Below are positions 1-8,784 of a stretch of 64,000 nt of DNA, in pieces (the stretch's first letter is position 1; every line of letters starts with the position of its first letter). A model generated the notes under the pieces. It searched no databases. It was not told the origin of the DNA and was given only the letters and a program-made list of their open reading frames with translations. The DNA lies in assembly GCA_016931185.1 (NCBI GenBank), contig JAFGFI010000028.1, positions 54,116-118,115 of the forward strand. The letters are read 5' to 3'. A program made the position numbers and the translations under genes. Origin of the DNA: Anaerolineae bacterium (GTDB taxonomy: Bacteria; Chloroflexota; Anaerolineae; B4-G1; SLSP01).

Positions 1-491
1 ACTCGACCGGCTTTCGCATCACGAATTGAGCGGGGTAAGTCTTCAGGCTGAACGACTGTCCCCGTCTTAGGATTGGGCATCAAACCGCGACGACCTAGAA
101 CACGGCCTAAACGTCCTACGCGCGGCATCATTTCGGGAACGGCGACGGCCACATCAAAATCTACCCACCCATCCATAATCTTTTTGATGCCATCATCATC
201 ACTGATAATAAAATCGGCTCCGGCCTCTTGAGCGATCTGTGCCGCTTCCCCGGCAGCAAACACTAACACACGAACCGGTTTACCCAAACCATGCGGTAAA
301 CGCACGACACCACGGATATGTTGATCGGATCGCCGAGGATCCAACCCCATCCGCAAATGTAACTCGACTGTCCCATCAAAGTTAGTATAACTTACTTGCT
401 GCACCAACTTGATCGCCTCTTCCGGCGAATAAAATCGCGTTGAGTCAACTTTCTCGGCCGCAGCTAAATACTTTTTACCTCGTTTTGGCAT
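1..491 (-). CDS. rplA: 50S ribosomal protein L1, partial (C-terminus runs off the left edge)
   Basis: Reverse-strand translation from ATG at 491 gives MPKRGKKYLAAAEKVDSTRFYSPEEAIKLVQQVSYTNFDGTVELHLRMGLDPRRSDQHIRGVVRLPHGLGK..., a typical L1 N-terminus; position next to rplK. Confidence 0.95.
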   Translation of the reverse strand, partial: MPKRGKKYLAAAEKVDSTRFYSPEEAIKLVQQVSYTNFDGTVELHLRMGLDPRRSDQHIRGVVRLPHGLGKPVRVLVFAAGEAAQIAQEAGADFIISDDDGIKKIMDGWVDFDVAVAVPEMMPRVGRLGRVLGRRGLMPNPKTGTVVQPEDLPRSIRDAKAGR

Positions 492-541
492 ATAAACCTC
501 CTTGTGGTACTAGCGGGAAAATCCCTTCCACATCATTAACC

Positions 542-970
542 CTAACTTATAATCTCAATACCCATACTGCGGGCACTACCGGCGATCATCCGTTCCGCTG
601 CCTCAATATCATTTGCATTAAGATCTTTCATCTTAGTCTCCGCAATCTCGCGCAACTGCTGCTGAGTAATGCGCCCGACCTTATCCCGGTTGGGTTCGCG
701 TGAACCTTTGGGAACCCCTGCGGCTTTGCGCAGCAAATCTGCGGTCGGGGGAGTTTTCAATACAAATGTAAACGATGCATCCTGGTAAATCGTGATTTCC
801 GCCGGGACAACATTACCCGTCATACTGGCGGTTTTAGCATTGTATTCCTTGCAAAATCCCATCAAATTGATCCCGTGTTGCGCCAGCGCAGGACCAATAG
901 GGGGAGCCGGATTTGCCTTACCCGCCTGAATCTGTAACTTAACGACTGCCTTTATCTTTTTCTTTGCCAT
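542..970 (-). CDS. rplK: 50S ribosomal protein L11 (start corrected to [14 protein letters not shown]..., not the longer ORF start at 1027)
   Basis: [47 protein letters not shown]... is canonical L11. Confidence 0.96.
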   Translation of the reverse strand: MAKKKIKAVVKLQIQAGKANPAPPIGPALAQHGINLMGFCKEYNAKTASMTGNVVPAEITIYQDASFTFVLKTPPTADLLRKAAGVPKGSREPNRDKVGRITQQQLREIAETKMKDLNANDIEAAERMIAGSARSMGIEIIS

Positions 971-1042
971 ATCTATCAGCTCTCCATAATTTAGGCTTAT
1001 CCTTAATAAACCCAAGCGCTTACTCACAAATTTGAAACAACA

Positions 1043-1849
1043 CTACGCTTTTTCCACCTGTAGGAAATCTAATTCGACGGGCGTCTCTCGCCCAAAGAAT
1101 GAGACGAGAACCCGCACTTTTGTTCGTTCCTCGTCAATATCATCTACCATACCGATAAAATCCGCAAATGGGCCTTCAATAATACGCACTTTTTGGCCCA
1201 ATTTGAAAGTGGCGCGCACTTGAGGCGCGGCTGCTTCCATACGTCGTAGGATATTTTGTACGGCCTCTGGTCTAAGCGCAGTGGGAGTATTCCCCATCCC
1301 CACAAATCCGGTCACACCCGGAGTATTACGCACTACGTACCACGAATCATCGGTTAACGTCATTTGGACCATAATGTAACCAGGATAGAGACACCGTTCA
1401 ACCGTGCGCCGTTTTCCATCCCGAATTTCAATCTCTTCCACAGTCGGAACGACCACCTGGAAGATAAATTCCTGCATCCCCATGGACTCAATACGCTGCT
1501 CCAGGTTATAGCGGACTTTTTGTTCATAACCCGAATAACAATGAATTACAAACCAAGCGCGTTCATCTTTAGAACCCTGCTCTTCATCTTCAGCAAAGGG
1601 ATCAGGTAATACCCCTACAGGCTCAAGCTCAGGCTGTACTTCAACTATTTCCGCTTCAACGGCCTCAGTAGCAGGTTTATCCTCCTCAATGGAGAAAAAC
1701 TGGAACGGATCCTCATCAGGAGTCGGTTCCAACCCAAAACTTTCGAAGATAGAGTCCGAAAGGTCTAACTCCGGTAATACCCCATAATCCCCATCAGCAT
1801 CTTGAGGTGTTAATATATCTTTGTCATCCAACGGATGTGTTTTTGGCAT
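1043..1849 (-). CDS. nusG: Transcription termination/antitermination factor NusG with a ~95-residue acidic N-terminal extension
   Basis: ERAWFVIHCYSGYEQKVRYNLEQRIESMGM... NGN domain and KOW motif GQKVRIIEGPFADFIGMVDDID; operon position. Confidence 0.95.
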   Translation of the reverse strand: MPKTHPLDDKDILTPQDADGDYGVLPELDLSDSIFESFGLEPTPDEDPFQFFSIEEDKPATEAVEAEIVEVQPELEPVGVLPDPFAEDEEQGSKDERAWFVIHCYSGYEQKVRYNLEQRIESMGMQEFIFQVVVPTVEEIEIRDGKRRTVERCLYPGYIMVQMTLTDDSWYVVRNTPGVTGFVGMGNTPTALRPEAVQNILRRMEAAAPQVRATFKLGQKVRIIEGPFADFIGMVDDIDEERTKVRVLVSFFGRETPVELDFLQVEKA

Positions 1850-1896
1850 AATCCAAGCCTATCAACGTTTAAAAGAGGGTTATACTCTGGTCGAAA

Positions 1897-2196
1897 CTAA
1901 ACCTCTTCGCCACGTCCAATCAAAATGGCGGCCCCTAATAGAGCCAGCATTACAACCACACTTAAAACAATAAACAACAAATCTTGAGCGATGACGCCTC
2001 GCAGCAACACACCGAAGACGAAATCCAACCCCCCCAAGAAAATTGCCATCAAAACCGTTACCATTAAAACAATCTTAGTGAGTGACCACCCCTGTTCCAT
2101 AGTAGGCCAACGCACTTTTCGTAATTCTGCTCTGGTTTCTCGAAAATAACGCACGATCACATTATCTTTTTTTACTTTTTTATCCTGGCCGGTCAC
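1897..2196 (-). CDS. secE: Preprotein translocase subunit SecE
   Basis: Small protein with RYFRETRAELRKVRWPTMEQGWSLTKIVLMV, the SecE signature; upstream of nusG. Confidence 0.92.
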   Translation of the reverse strand: MTGQDKKVKKDNVIVRYFRETRAELRKVRWPTMEQGWSLTKIVLMVTVLMAIFLGGLDFVFGVLLRGVIAQDLLFIVLSVVVMLALLGAAILIGRGEEV

Positions 2197-2265
2197 TTAA
2201 ATGCCTCCATCACATCTACAATACTTAAAAACACCGCTAGCGTGCGGTGTCTTTGCATAAAAAGG

Positions 2266-2338
<73 letters not shown>

Positions 2339-2384
2339 GCGTTATATAAAGAGAACTTTTTACTAAAGCACACGCTCTTTACAA

Positions 2385-2457
2385 AGCCCACGATCAGATT
2401 TGAACTGATGACCCCTTTCTTACCAAGAAAGTGCTCTTCCGACTGAGCTACGTGGGC
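2385..2457 (-). tRNA. tRNA-Thr (GGU)
   Basis: GCCCACG/CGTGGGC acceptor, CTTTC-TTGGTAA-GAAAG anticodon arm, ATCAG-TTCAAAT-CTGAT T-arm. Confidence 0.94.
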
Positions 2458-2465
2458 GATCAAGA

Positions 2466-2548
2466 TGGGCAGGGAGGGACTCGAACCCCCGGAGGTATAT
2501 ACCAGCTGATTTACAGTCAGCCTCCTTTGCCGCTCGGAACACCTGCCC
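2466..2548 (-). tRNA. tRNA-Tyr (GUA), class II with long variable arm
   Basis: GGGCAGG/CCTGCCC acceptor, anticodon loop CTGTAAA (GTA), long variable arm, GGGGG-TTCGAGT-CCCTC T-arm. Confidence 0.94.
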
Positions 2549-2557
2549 ATGATAAAG

Positions 2558-2630
2558 AGCCGACGGTGGGAATCGAACCCACAACCCTCCGCTTACAAGG
2601 CGGATGCTCCGCCGATTGAGCTACGTCGGC
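2558..2630 (-). tRNA. tRNA-Thr (UGU)
   Basis: GCCGACG/CGTCGGC acceptor, TCCGC-CTTGTAA-GCGGA anticodon arm, GTGGG-TTCGATT-CCCAC T-arm. Confidence 0.95.
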
Positions 2631-2729
2631 GCACTATTCAGTAACCGTAACATTATAGCACACCGCGGCGCAGGGTCAAGGGCTAATTACTTAGCTACTC
2701 ACCGTATGCAACGCTAAGTATACACAACA

Positions 2730-4394
2730 CTATAGTTTTGTCAACCGTTGGTAATCTTCCAAATCCACATAACTCCGCAGCGTCCCTCCATCTACCGCCC
2801 AGACGCGGGTGGCGAAGTTTTGGATAAAGTAACGATCATGGACAACGGCCAGAACAGTGCCTTCGTAGGCCGTCATCGCCTGCTCGAACTGCGCGCGGCT
2901 AGGAATGTCTAGGTGGTTGATCGGTTCATCAAGTAGCAGGCAATTGCAGCCACTGGCGACCAGGCGCGCTAACACTAGCCGGGCGCGTTCCCCGTAGCTC
3001 AAGCTGCGGATGGGGATGAAGACATCGTCGCCACTGAAGAGAAAGTAGTGCAAGAACGACCGCACGTCGGTGTCGGACATATTGGCGATACTGCGGATGG
3101 TCTCAAAAGGTGTGCTGTTGGGGGCTAGATTTTCCTGCTCTTGAGCGTAGTAACCTAACTGTACGTTGGCTCCCAAGCGTGCTTCTCCATCCAACGGATC
3201 GAGTTGTCCGGTGATGACGCGCAGTAATGTCGTCTTGCCCGCGCCATTGGGTCCAATCAGTGCCACACGCTCTCCTTGGCTTAGGATTTCGTTGATGTTA
3301 CTGGCTAACGGGACACCGTTATAGCCGACGCTCAGATTGTTGAGGATGATTACCTCCTGCCCGCTTGGTGGCGTATCCACAAATTCTAACTTCATCTGCC
3401 AGGAAAGTTTGGGCTTTTCCAATGCCTCCGTCTCCAATTCGCGTTCCAGCCGGCGTTGCTGTACCGTCGCCCGCCGCGCGATGCCCTTGGCGATTTTGCG
3501 CACGCTAAAGTCAATTGTGCCATGCTCGATGCTGCTGGCATAGCCCGCGAGTCGTCGGACGCCCTGTTCCAGCCGCGCGAAGTATTCCTGCTGGTCTTTG
3601 TAAGCCGTCAATTGTTTTTCGCTCTCGCGTTGTTTCGTCTCAATGTAGTCGCTGTAAGTGCCGGGATAGCTTGTGACCTGCTGTGTGCGCGGATCCAATT
3701 CCAGGATCACGTTGACTGTGCGATCCAGGAACATCCGGTCGTGCGAGACGATGAGGGCGGCGCCCTGGTAGCTCTGCAACCACCCTTCTAGCCACTCCAA
3801 TGCTCCAATGTCGAGATGATTGGTCGGTTCATCCAGGAGCAGGATTTGGGGATCTTGCAAAAGCAACCGGGCCAATCCCAGCCGTGTTTTCTGTCCGCCA
3901 CTCAGGTGACTGAGCGGCGTATCCAGCGGCAGGTGATCGAGAGCCAAACCTTTGAGAATGGCCTCAATTTCATGTTCTGGTATTTGTTGGTGGACTAGTA
4001 CTTCCAGGTGAGTTAATGCCTGATCGTAGGTATCCATAATGCGTGCTTGTTCCGCGCCCTCCGTTGTTACCATTGCGGCGGCCAAGTCGGCGATCTGTGC
4101 CTCGACCTGCTCCAGTTCGGTTTTCGCCTCCTGGAGAATATCTGCCAGGGTGTCCTCCGCGCCATATACCAGCCCCTGTTCTAAATGCCCCAAGCGTACA
4201 TCCGGTGGGCTGGTGTTGGCCGAGCCGGTGTCCGGCGTTTCCTCCCCGGTGATCATACGTAACAACGTTGTTTTCCCACAGCCGTTAGGCCCTATCAGCC
4301 CCATCCGGTCGCCGGGATTCAGGATAAAGGAGACATTTTTCAAAAGCTGTACGTCTCCGTAATGTTTACTGATATTTGAAAGTTGTAGCATCAT
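2730..4394 (-). CDS. ABC-F family ATP-binding protein (ribosome-associated / possible antibiotic-resistance type)
   Basis: Two ABC domains (GLIGPNGCGKTTLL, LSGGQKTRLGLARLLLQDPQILLLDEPTNHLD; ALIGPNGAGKTTLL, LSYGERARLVLARL...LLLDEPINHLD), no TM segments, central linker. Confidence 0.93.
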   Translation of the reverse strand: MMLQLSNISKHYGDVQLLKNVSFILNPGDRMGLIGPNGCGKTTLLRMITGEETPDTGSANTSPPDVRLGHLEQGLVYGAEDTLADILQEAKTELEQVEAQIADLAAAMVTTEGAEQARIMDTYDQALTHLEVLVHQQIPEHEIEAILKGLALDHLPLDTPLSHLSGGQKTRLGLARLLLQDPQILLLDEPTNHLDIGALEWLEGWLQSYQGAALIVSHDRMFLDRTVNVILELDPRTQQVTSYPGTYSDYIETKQRESEKQLTAYKDQQEYFARLEQGVRRLAGYASSIEHGTIDFSVRKIAKGIARRATVQQRRLERELETEALEKPKLSWQMKLEFVDTPPSGQEVIILNNLSVGYNGVPLASNINEILSQGERVALIGPNGAGKTTLLRVITGQLDPLDGEARLGANVQLGYYAQEQENLAPNSTPFETIRSIANMSDTDVRSFLHYFLFSGDDVFIPIRSLSYGERARLVLARLVASGCNCLLLDEPINHLDIPSRAQFEQAMTAYEGTVLAVVHDRYFIQNFATRVWAVDGGTLRSYVDLEDYQRLTKL

Positions 4395-4488
4395 AGCCTC
4401 TTTTAATGTGTTGAAAGATGTAGCTGCGATTCGGGAATCGCGTCCTTATTGCGTCTTACAATGATGTATCAAATATATGACGCGAGTT

Positions 4489-4504
4489 GCTACCTTGTGG
4501 TAGC
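4489..4504 (-). promoter_or_regulatory. Leader hairpin H3 (GCTACC ACAA GGTAGC)
   Basis: 6-bp perfect arms with tetraloop in the ABC-F 5' leader; mutually exclusive with the arm at 4615-4624. Confidence 0.5.
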
Positions 4505-4520
4505 GGAAGAGAAAAGGGTG

Positions 4521-4556
4521 TTTTTTCACACGCGGCTCTTGCCGCGTGCGAAAAAA
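4521..4556 (-). promoter_or_regulatory. Leader hairpin H2 (16-bp stem, AAGA loop)
   Basis: TTTTTTCGCACGCGGC AAGA GCCGCGTGTGAAAAAA; the one imperfect pair is G-U in the minus-strand RNA but A-C on the plus strand. Confidence 0.6.
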
Positions 4557-4568
4557 ACATCTTTTCCC

Positions 4569-4602
4569 TTCTCTTTTTCGCCCCTATGGGCGAAAAAGAG
4601 AA
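4569..4602 (-). promoter_or_regulatory. Leader hairpin H1 (15-bp perfect stem)
   Basis: TTCTCTTTTTCGCCC ATAG GGGCGAAAAAGAGAA inverted repeat in the ABC-F leader. Confidence 0.6.
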
Positions 4603-4670
4603 ATTCACGTGATAGGTAGCAACTTAGGTTATATATGTGTTGTGTGTCATTCGGTACTCCTTGATAGGAA

Positions 4671-4709
4671 AACAAAAAAGCCGTGGGGCGGGCTAGGCTC
4701 CACGGCTTT
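4671..4709 (-). terminator. Intrinsic terminator / attenuator inside the ABC-F 5' leader
   Basis: Minus strand AAAGCCGTGG AGCCTAGCCCGCC CCACGGCTTTTTTG: GC-rich stem followed directly by a T-tract, between promoter and CDS. Confidence 0.75.
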
Positions 4710-4736
4710 AAATAGCAATATTTCAGGTATGTGTCG

Positions 4737-4817
4737 TTATAAACAAGGATGCAGCGCAGGCTTGACGGCCATAATGCCCCCCAGAGGGTATAAGTCAATT
4801 GCCTGCATCTCTGTCAT
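4737..4817 (-). CDS. Putative 26-aa leader peptide MTEMQAIDLYPLGGIMAVKPALHPCL* upstream of the ABC-F gene (absent from the supplied ORF track)
   Basis: ATG with AAGGAG (4827-4832) 9 nt upstream, 26 sense codons plus TAA, between a near-consensus promoter and a terminator hairpin. Confidence 0.65.
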   Translation of the reverse strand: MTEMQAIDLYPLGGIMAVKPALHPCL

Positions 4818-4855
4818 TCCTGAAAACTCCTTATCGATTTATAAACAACACTATA

Positions 4856-4883
4856 AGTATAACGTGTTTATAAAGATTGTCAA
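4856..4883 (-). promoter_or_regulatory. Sigma70-type promoter for the ABC-F leader transcript
   Basis: TTGACA (4878-4883) - 16 nt - TATACT (4856-4861) on the minus strand. Confidence 0.7.
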
Positions 4884-5014
4884 TGTTGGAAAAATTTAAA
4901 AGAGCTGTTATGTTATTTGGAGTCTGGCTTACTTCTGATAAAATTTATACGTCTCACGTACTGGCACATTCAAGCGAAACACACCCAAATCATTGAGGAT
5001 TGGAGGACCTTTTT

Positions 5015-7405
5015 GTGAGAGAGCGAATAGCGGGTATACATTTTGCGGGACGTTTATGGGTATTGATTGTAATATACATCCTGATTGCAATCTGGTATGC
5101 TAACAGTTTGCCACCAGGTGAAGGTGTTGATGAGCTTTCGCATTTCAAATATGTACAGTATGTAGCTCAAAATCGGCGCCTTCCTTTACAGGGCCGCCAA
5201 GAGGGTGGGGTTAGAGTGGTGATGGCTTATCATTCTCCTCTTTACTACATCGTCAGTGCTATTCTCATTCATGACCTTGATACCTCTGATCTGCATATAA
5301 CATTACGGCCTAATCCACATTTTATTTGGAGTGAAACGGGCCGTGATGGTTGGAACGCCGTTTTACCGGTGTCCTCAACTGCCGCAAAACATAGAGGGGG
5401 TCTGCAGGCCATTCAGCGATTACGCAGCTTTGGCATAGTATTGGGTGTTATAACACTGATTGTGAGCTATAAGGCCGTCCAAGAACTTTTGCCAGATCAT
5501 CCCTGGTCGCCGTTAGGGGCGGTCGCTTTAATGGGTCTAAATCCTTCATTCATTTACATGACGGTGAATATTCATCATGATGTATTACTGGCTATGCTGT
5601 TTACTGTGGGCCTCTATGGGTGTATTTATCACGCGACGCATGACCTGCAGTTATCTGATTTAGTAATAGGCGGTGTAGTGATGGGGGCGGTGATTCTGAC
5701 CAAGTTGAGTGGGTTAGCGTTGCTCCCGGCGATGATGGCTGTGCTTTGGTTACGACCTATAAAAATGCAAGATTGGAAGAACCGTTTCTGGCAAACTTGT
5801 GTTTTCGGAGGGGTAACCTTACTGGTCTGTGGCTGGTGGTTTGTGCGTAATCAAGTTCTATATGGGGATCTTATCGGTCTTAATGTATATCTTACTTACT
5901 ATACACATAATTTACGCCGTTCTCCGTTTACGTGGAGTGTCTTTACCGGGGAATTCCTGGCACAATTAGGGCGTACTTTCTGGGGGGCATTTGGGTTTAT
6001 GCATATACTCCTTCCTTTTTCCTGGCGGAGGGGTATGTGGATTATGACCGGCATAGCCCTATTGGGATATGTAGTGAGTATGGTACGAAATTTCCTCAAA
6101 CCCATACTTTTCGGCAGCTTTGTGCTTCAACCTTCAGTTTTCAACTTTGCATCTTTATCTCGCAATTTTACTAGATGGGCCTCTTATATCTCTAAAAAAG
6201 GACGCGCTGTTGTGGACAATGCCTATCGGCTTCCCGAAAAAAGTGTTGCCTGGCTTGGGCCGTTGGTGGCCCTGGCGGGTCTTTTTGTGTTCTTTGTGCG
6301 GTTTGCCGCACAGACACTAGGTGCCGGTCACGGACGCTATTTATTACCCGTCGCAATCACGCTCGGCAGTATCTTGATCGGAGGGTTAAATGCCTACACG
6401 CGGTGGCGACACCAACGACTTGTTAGCATTGTCCTGCTCGTGGGAATGTCCAGTTATGCGGTAGCCTCTGCTGCAATTTATGCATGGCCTAAGTACAAAC
6501 TACCGGATAGTATAATGGACGTAGAATTAGCCGAAGCTATGCCTTTAGGAATTCACTATGATGGGGGTGTTGAATTGACGGCGGTCAAAGTCAGTTCTCC
6601 TGTTGCTGCCCCAGGACAGTGGGTGCAGGTGAGGACGTATTGGAGTACTCACTCGTCTACAGTAGGGCATACGGATCCTTACGTGTATTTAACGTTAGTA
6701 ACGGATGACGATCACACGGTAAAAACAGCCAACTTTTGGCCTGAAGCGGCAACGGTTCCCGATAGATGGGGAGAGCGAATCGTTGCGAAGACAAGTGCAT
6801 TTCATATACCCCCTAAGTTATCCGGTCACCTATGTCTGAAGGTTCGGGTGCGCGATGGGAAAGAGGGGCCGTGGTTGCTCGCGCGGGGTAACGTACCCCT
6901 GGGAAATGGCACAGCTTCTGCCATCCCTATTTTTAAGTTGCTGGCTCTAGGATCAGTGCAGGAGATTGGTGAATTTGATCTCCCAGCAGAACAGCGTTCA
7001 GAAGTGTTCGCGAATACGATTCAATTGCGCTCCGTGCAATTGCCACAACACGTGCAGCCGGGACACGTTTTGCCGGTTGCTTTTTATTGGCAGGTATTGG
7101 ATACTATAGATGAAGACTATACCCTATTTGTTCACGTCCTGGATCAAAACGATATCCTGGTAGCTCAATTGGATAGTCCTCCAGGTGGAGGCACAATGCC
7201 GACTTCAAGCTGGCCCCATTCAAAACCATTGTTGGATACCTATCCGGTTGCATTGCCAGATGACTTGGAACCGGGAGAATATGAAGTTTATATTGGAATG
7301 TATACCTGGCCCGACTTGATCAGACAGCCCATCACGCGAGATGGAGTCTACCTGAGCGACGTCTTGCGGGTGGGATCGGTGATTGTTGAGCCACCGGAGC
7401 GTTGA
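5015..7405 (+). CDS. Polytopic membrane protein, GT-C / PMT-like glycosyltransferase with C-terminal soluble domain
   Basis: Many TM segments, early luminal acidic motif GEGVDELSHFKY, C-terminal beta-rich region. GTG at 5015 preceded by GGAGG is a better start than TTG at 5000. Confidence 0.65.
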   Translation: MRERIAGIHFAGRLWVLIVIYILIAIWYANSLPPGEGVDELSHFKYVQYVAQNRRLPLQGRQEGGVRVVMAYHSPLYYIVSAILIHDLDTSDLHITLRPNPHFIWSETGRDGWNAVLPVSSTAAKHRGGLQAIQRLRSFGIVLGVITLIVSYKAVQELLPDHPWSPLGAVALMGLNPSFIYMTVNIHHDVLLAMLFTVGLYGCIYHATHDLQLSDLVIGGVVMGAVILTKLSGLALLPAMMAVLWLRPIKMQDWKNRFWQTCVFGGVTLLVCGWWFVRNQVLYGDLIGLNVYLTYYTHNLRRSPFTWSVFTGEFLAQLGRTFWGAFGFMHILLPFSWRRGMWIMTGIALLGYVVSMVRNFLKPILFGSFVLQPSVFNFASLSRNFTRWASYISKKGRAVVDNAYRLPEKSVAWLGPLVALAGLFVFFVRFAAQTLGAGHGRYLLPVAITLGSILIGGLNAYTRWRHQRLVSIVLLVGMSSYAVASAAIYAWPKYKLPDSIMDVELAEAMPLGIHYDGGVELTAVKVSSPVAAPGQWVQVRTYWSTHSSTVGHTDPYVYLTLVTDDDHTVKTANFWPEAATVPDRWGERIVAKTSAFHIPPKLSGHLCLKVRVRDGKEGPWLLARGNVPLGNGTASAIPIFKLLALGSVQEIGEFDLPAEQRSEVFANTIQLRSVQLPQHVQPGHVLPVAFYWQVLDTIDEDYTLFVHVLDQNDILVAQLDSPPGGGTMPTSSWPHSKPLLDTYPVALPDDLEPGEYEVYIGMYTWPDLIRQPITRDGVYLSDVLRVGSVIVEPPER

Positions 7406-7410
7406 TGTGC

Positions 7411-7460
7411 TGAATAGCGCTCGCTATTTCCGAATAGCGCTCGCTATTTCTGAATAGCGC
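7411..7460. repeat. 2.5 copies of a 20-bp tandem repeat, each containing a palindrome (GAATAGCG CT CGCTATTTC)
   Basis: tgaatagcgctcgctatttc / cgaatagcgctcgctatttc / tgaatagcgc, ending exactly at the alr stop codon; lies between convergent genes. Confidence 0.9.
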
Positions 7461-8642
7461 TTAGACTGCCATCAAATACGATGCCCATTGCTCAATCCCT
7501 TCTTCCAATGAATTACAATGCCCGTCTTGTTTATAAACGCGCACAACTTGCGGCAATAATCCGGTGGTGATCTCGTAGTTGATTGTGTCGGCCCACTCGG
7601 CGACTTCTTCGGGCGAGATCACTGCACCGTCCTGTTCGCCGATAGCGACGACTTCGTCACCTACCCGCACGCCGGGAATGTCGCTCACGTCCACGACGAA
7701 TTGATCCATACAGATGCGTCCTCGGATAGGCGCGCGCTGCCCTCGGATGAGAACTTCGCCCCGATTGGAGATGAGACGTGGATACCCATCTCCATAGCCG
7801 AGGGAGACCAGGGCTGCTTGCATTGGGACACGTGTGGTATACGTGCGCCCATAGCTGATGGTACTGCCCGAGGGCAGGGTGCGGGTGTGGATGACGGTGC
7901 TTTTTAGCGTCAGCGCGGGGCGCAGTGGAAATGGCGGCTGGCTGTAAAGAGAGGGCGCCATCCCATAGATGAGAATACCTGGGCGCACGGCAGCCAGATA
8001 CGCCTCCGGCAAAGTAACTACTCCCGCGCTATTGCAGATATGGGGCACAGAAATGGGATAACCGGCATTTTCAATTTCCGCGAGGATCGCCAGGAAGCGT
8101 TTCAATTGTCGCCGGGCCGGGCCGAGGTTTTCTTCGTCGGCAGTGGCAAAGTGAGAGAAAAGTCCTTCGACAACGAGATGGGGAAGTTTGGAGATGTAGC
8201 GTACCAAACTCAGAGCTTTCTCCGGTTCTAATCCAAAACGACTCATCCCGGTATCCACTTTGACGTGAACGTAAACCGGTTCATCGGCGTAGGCGGAGAG
8301 CATCGCGGCCGTCTCCCAATCCACCACCGTGGGTGTGATATTATAGTCAAGAACCGTTGGTACCCCTAAAGGGGGGGTGTGTCCAAGCAAAAGGATGGGA
8401 GCCTGGATGCCGGCCTCGCGGAGTGCAACTCCTGCTTGGATGCGGTGAACGGCTAAACGAGATGCACCGGCTTCCAGGGCAATCCGGGCGATGGGTAATA
8501 GCCCGTGGCCATAGGCATTGGCTTTAACAGAGGCGATAATTTCGGTATCTGGCCCTACAAAGGCTTTGATAGCTTCAACGTTTTGGGCAATGGCATCTAA
8601 GTCAATTTCTGCCCAGGTCACAACCCCATTAGGTATCATCAT
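7461..8642 (-). CDS. alr: Alanine racemase
   Basis: WAEIDLDAIAQNVEAIKAFV..IIASVKANAYGHG (PLP-lysine motif), YGRTYTT, RGRICMDQFVVDVSD. Confidence 0.95.
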   Translation of the reverse strand: MMIPNGVVTWAEIDLDAIAQNVEAIKAFVGPDTEIIASVKANAYGHGLLPIARIALEAGASRLAVHRIQAGVALREAGIQAPILLLGHTPPLGVPTVLDYNITPTVVDWETAAMLSAYADEPVYVHVKVDTGMSRFGLEPEKALSLVRYISKLPHLVVEGLFSHFATADEENLGPARRQLKRFLAILAEIENAGYPISVPHICNSAGVVTLPEAYLAAVRPGILIYGMAPSLYSQPPFPLRPALTLKSTVIHTRTLPSGSTISYGRTYTTRVPMQAALVSLGYGDGYPRLISNRGEVLIRGQRAPIRGRICMDQFVVDVSDIPGVRVGDEVVAIGEQDGAVISPEEVAEWADTINYEITTGLLPQVVRVYKQDGHCNSLEEGIEQWASYLMAV

Positions 8643-8784
8643 AGAGATTGGTCACCTCGACTGGATGAAATTTGCATCTTCCCATCATAACCGATTTTTG
8701 AAGAGAAGCGAGAGAACAAATCAGCGAGAAAGCAATGTATTGATTCGCTCTCTCGCTGATCGCTAATTCTCGACTCTCTATTCT

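Noticed and set aside
440-703. Plus-strand 87-aa ORF
   Set aside because: Antisense to rplK and its upstream gap; no recognisable domain or ribosome-binding site.
4521-4602. Classical intrinsic terminators H1/H2
   Set aside because: Both have T-rich 5' arms and A-rich 3' arms on either strand; no T-tract follows the stem.
7411-7460. Candidate mini-CRISPR array
   Set aside because: Tandem copies are contiguous with no spacers and only 2.5 units; no cas genes nearby.
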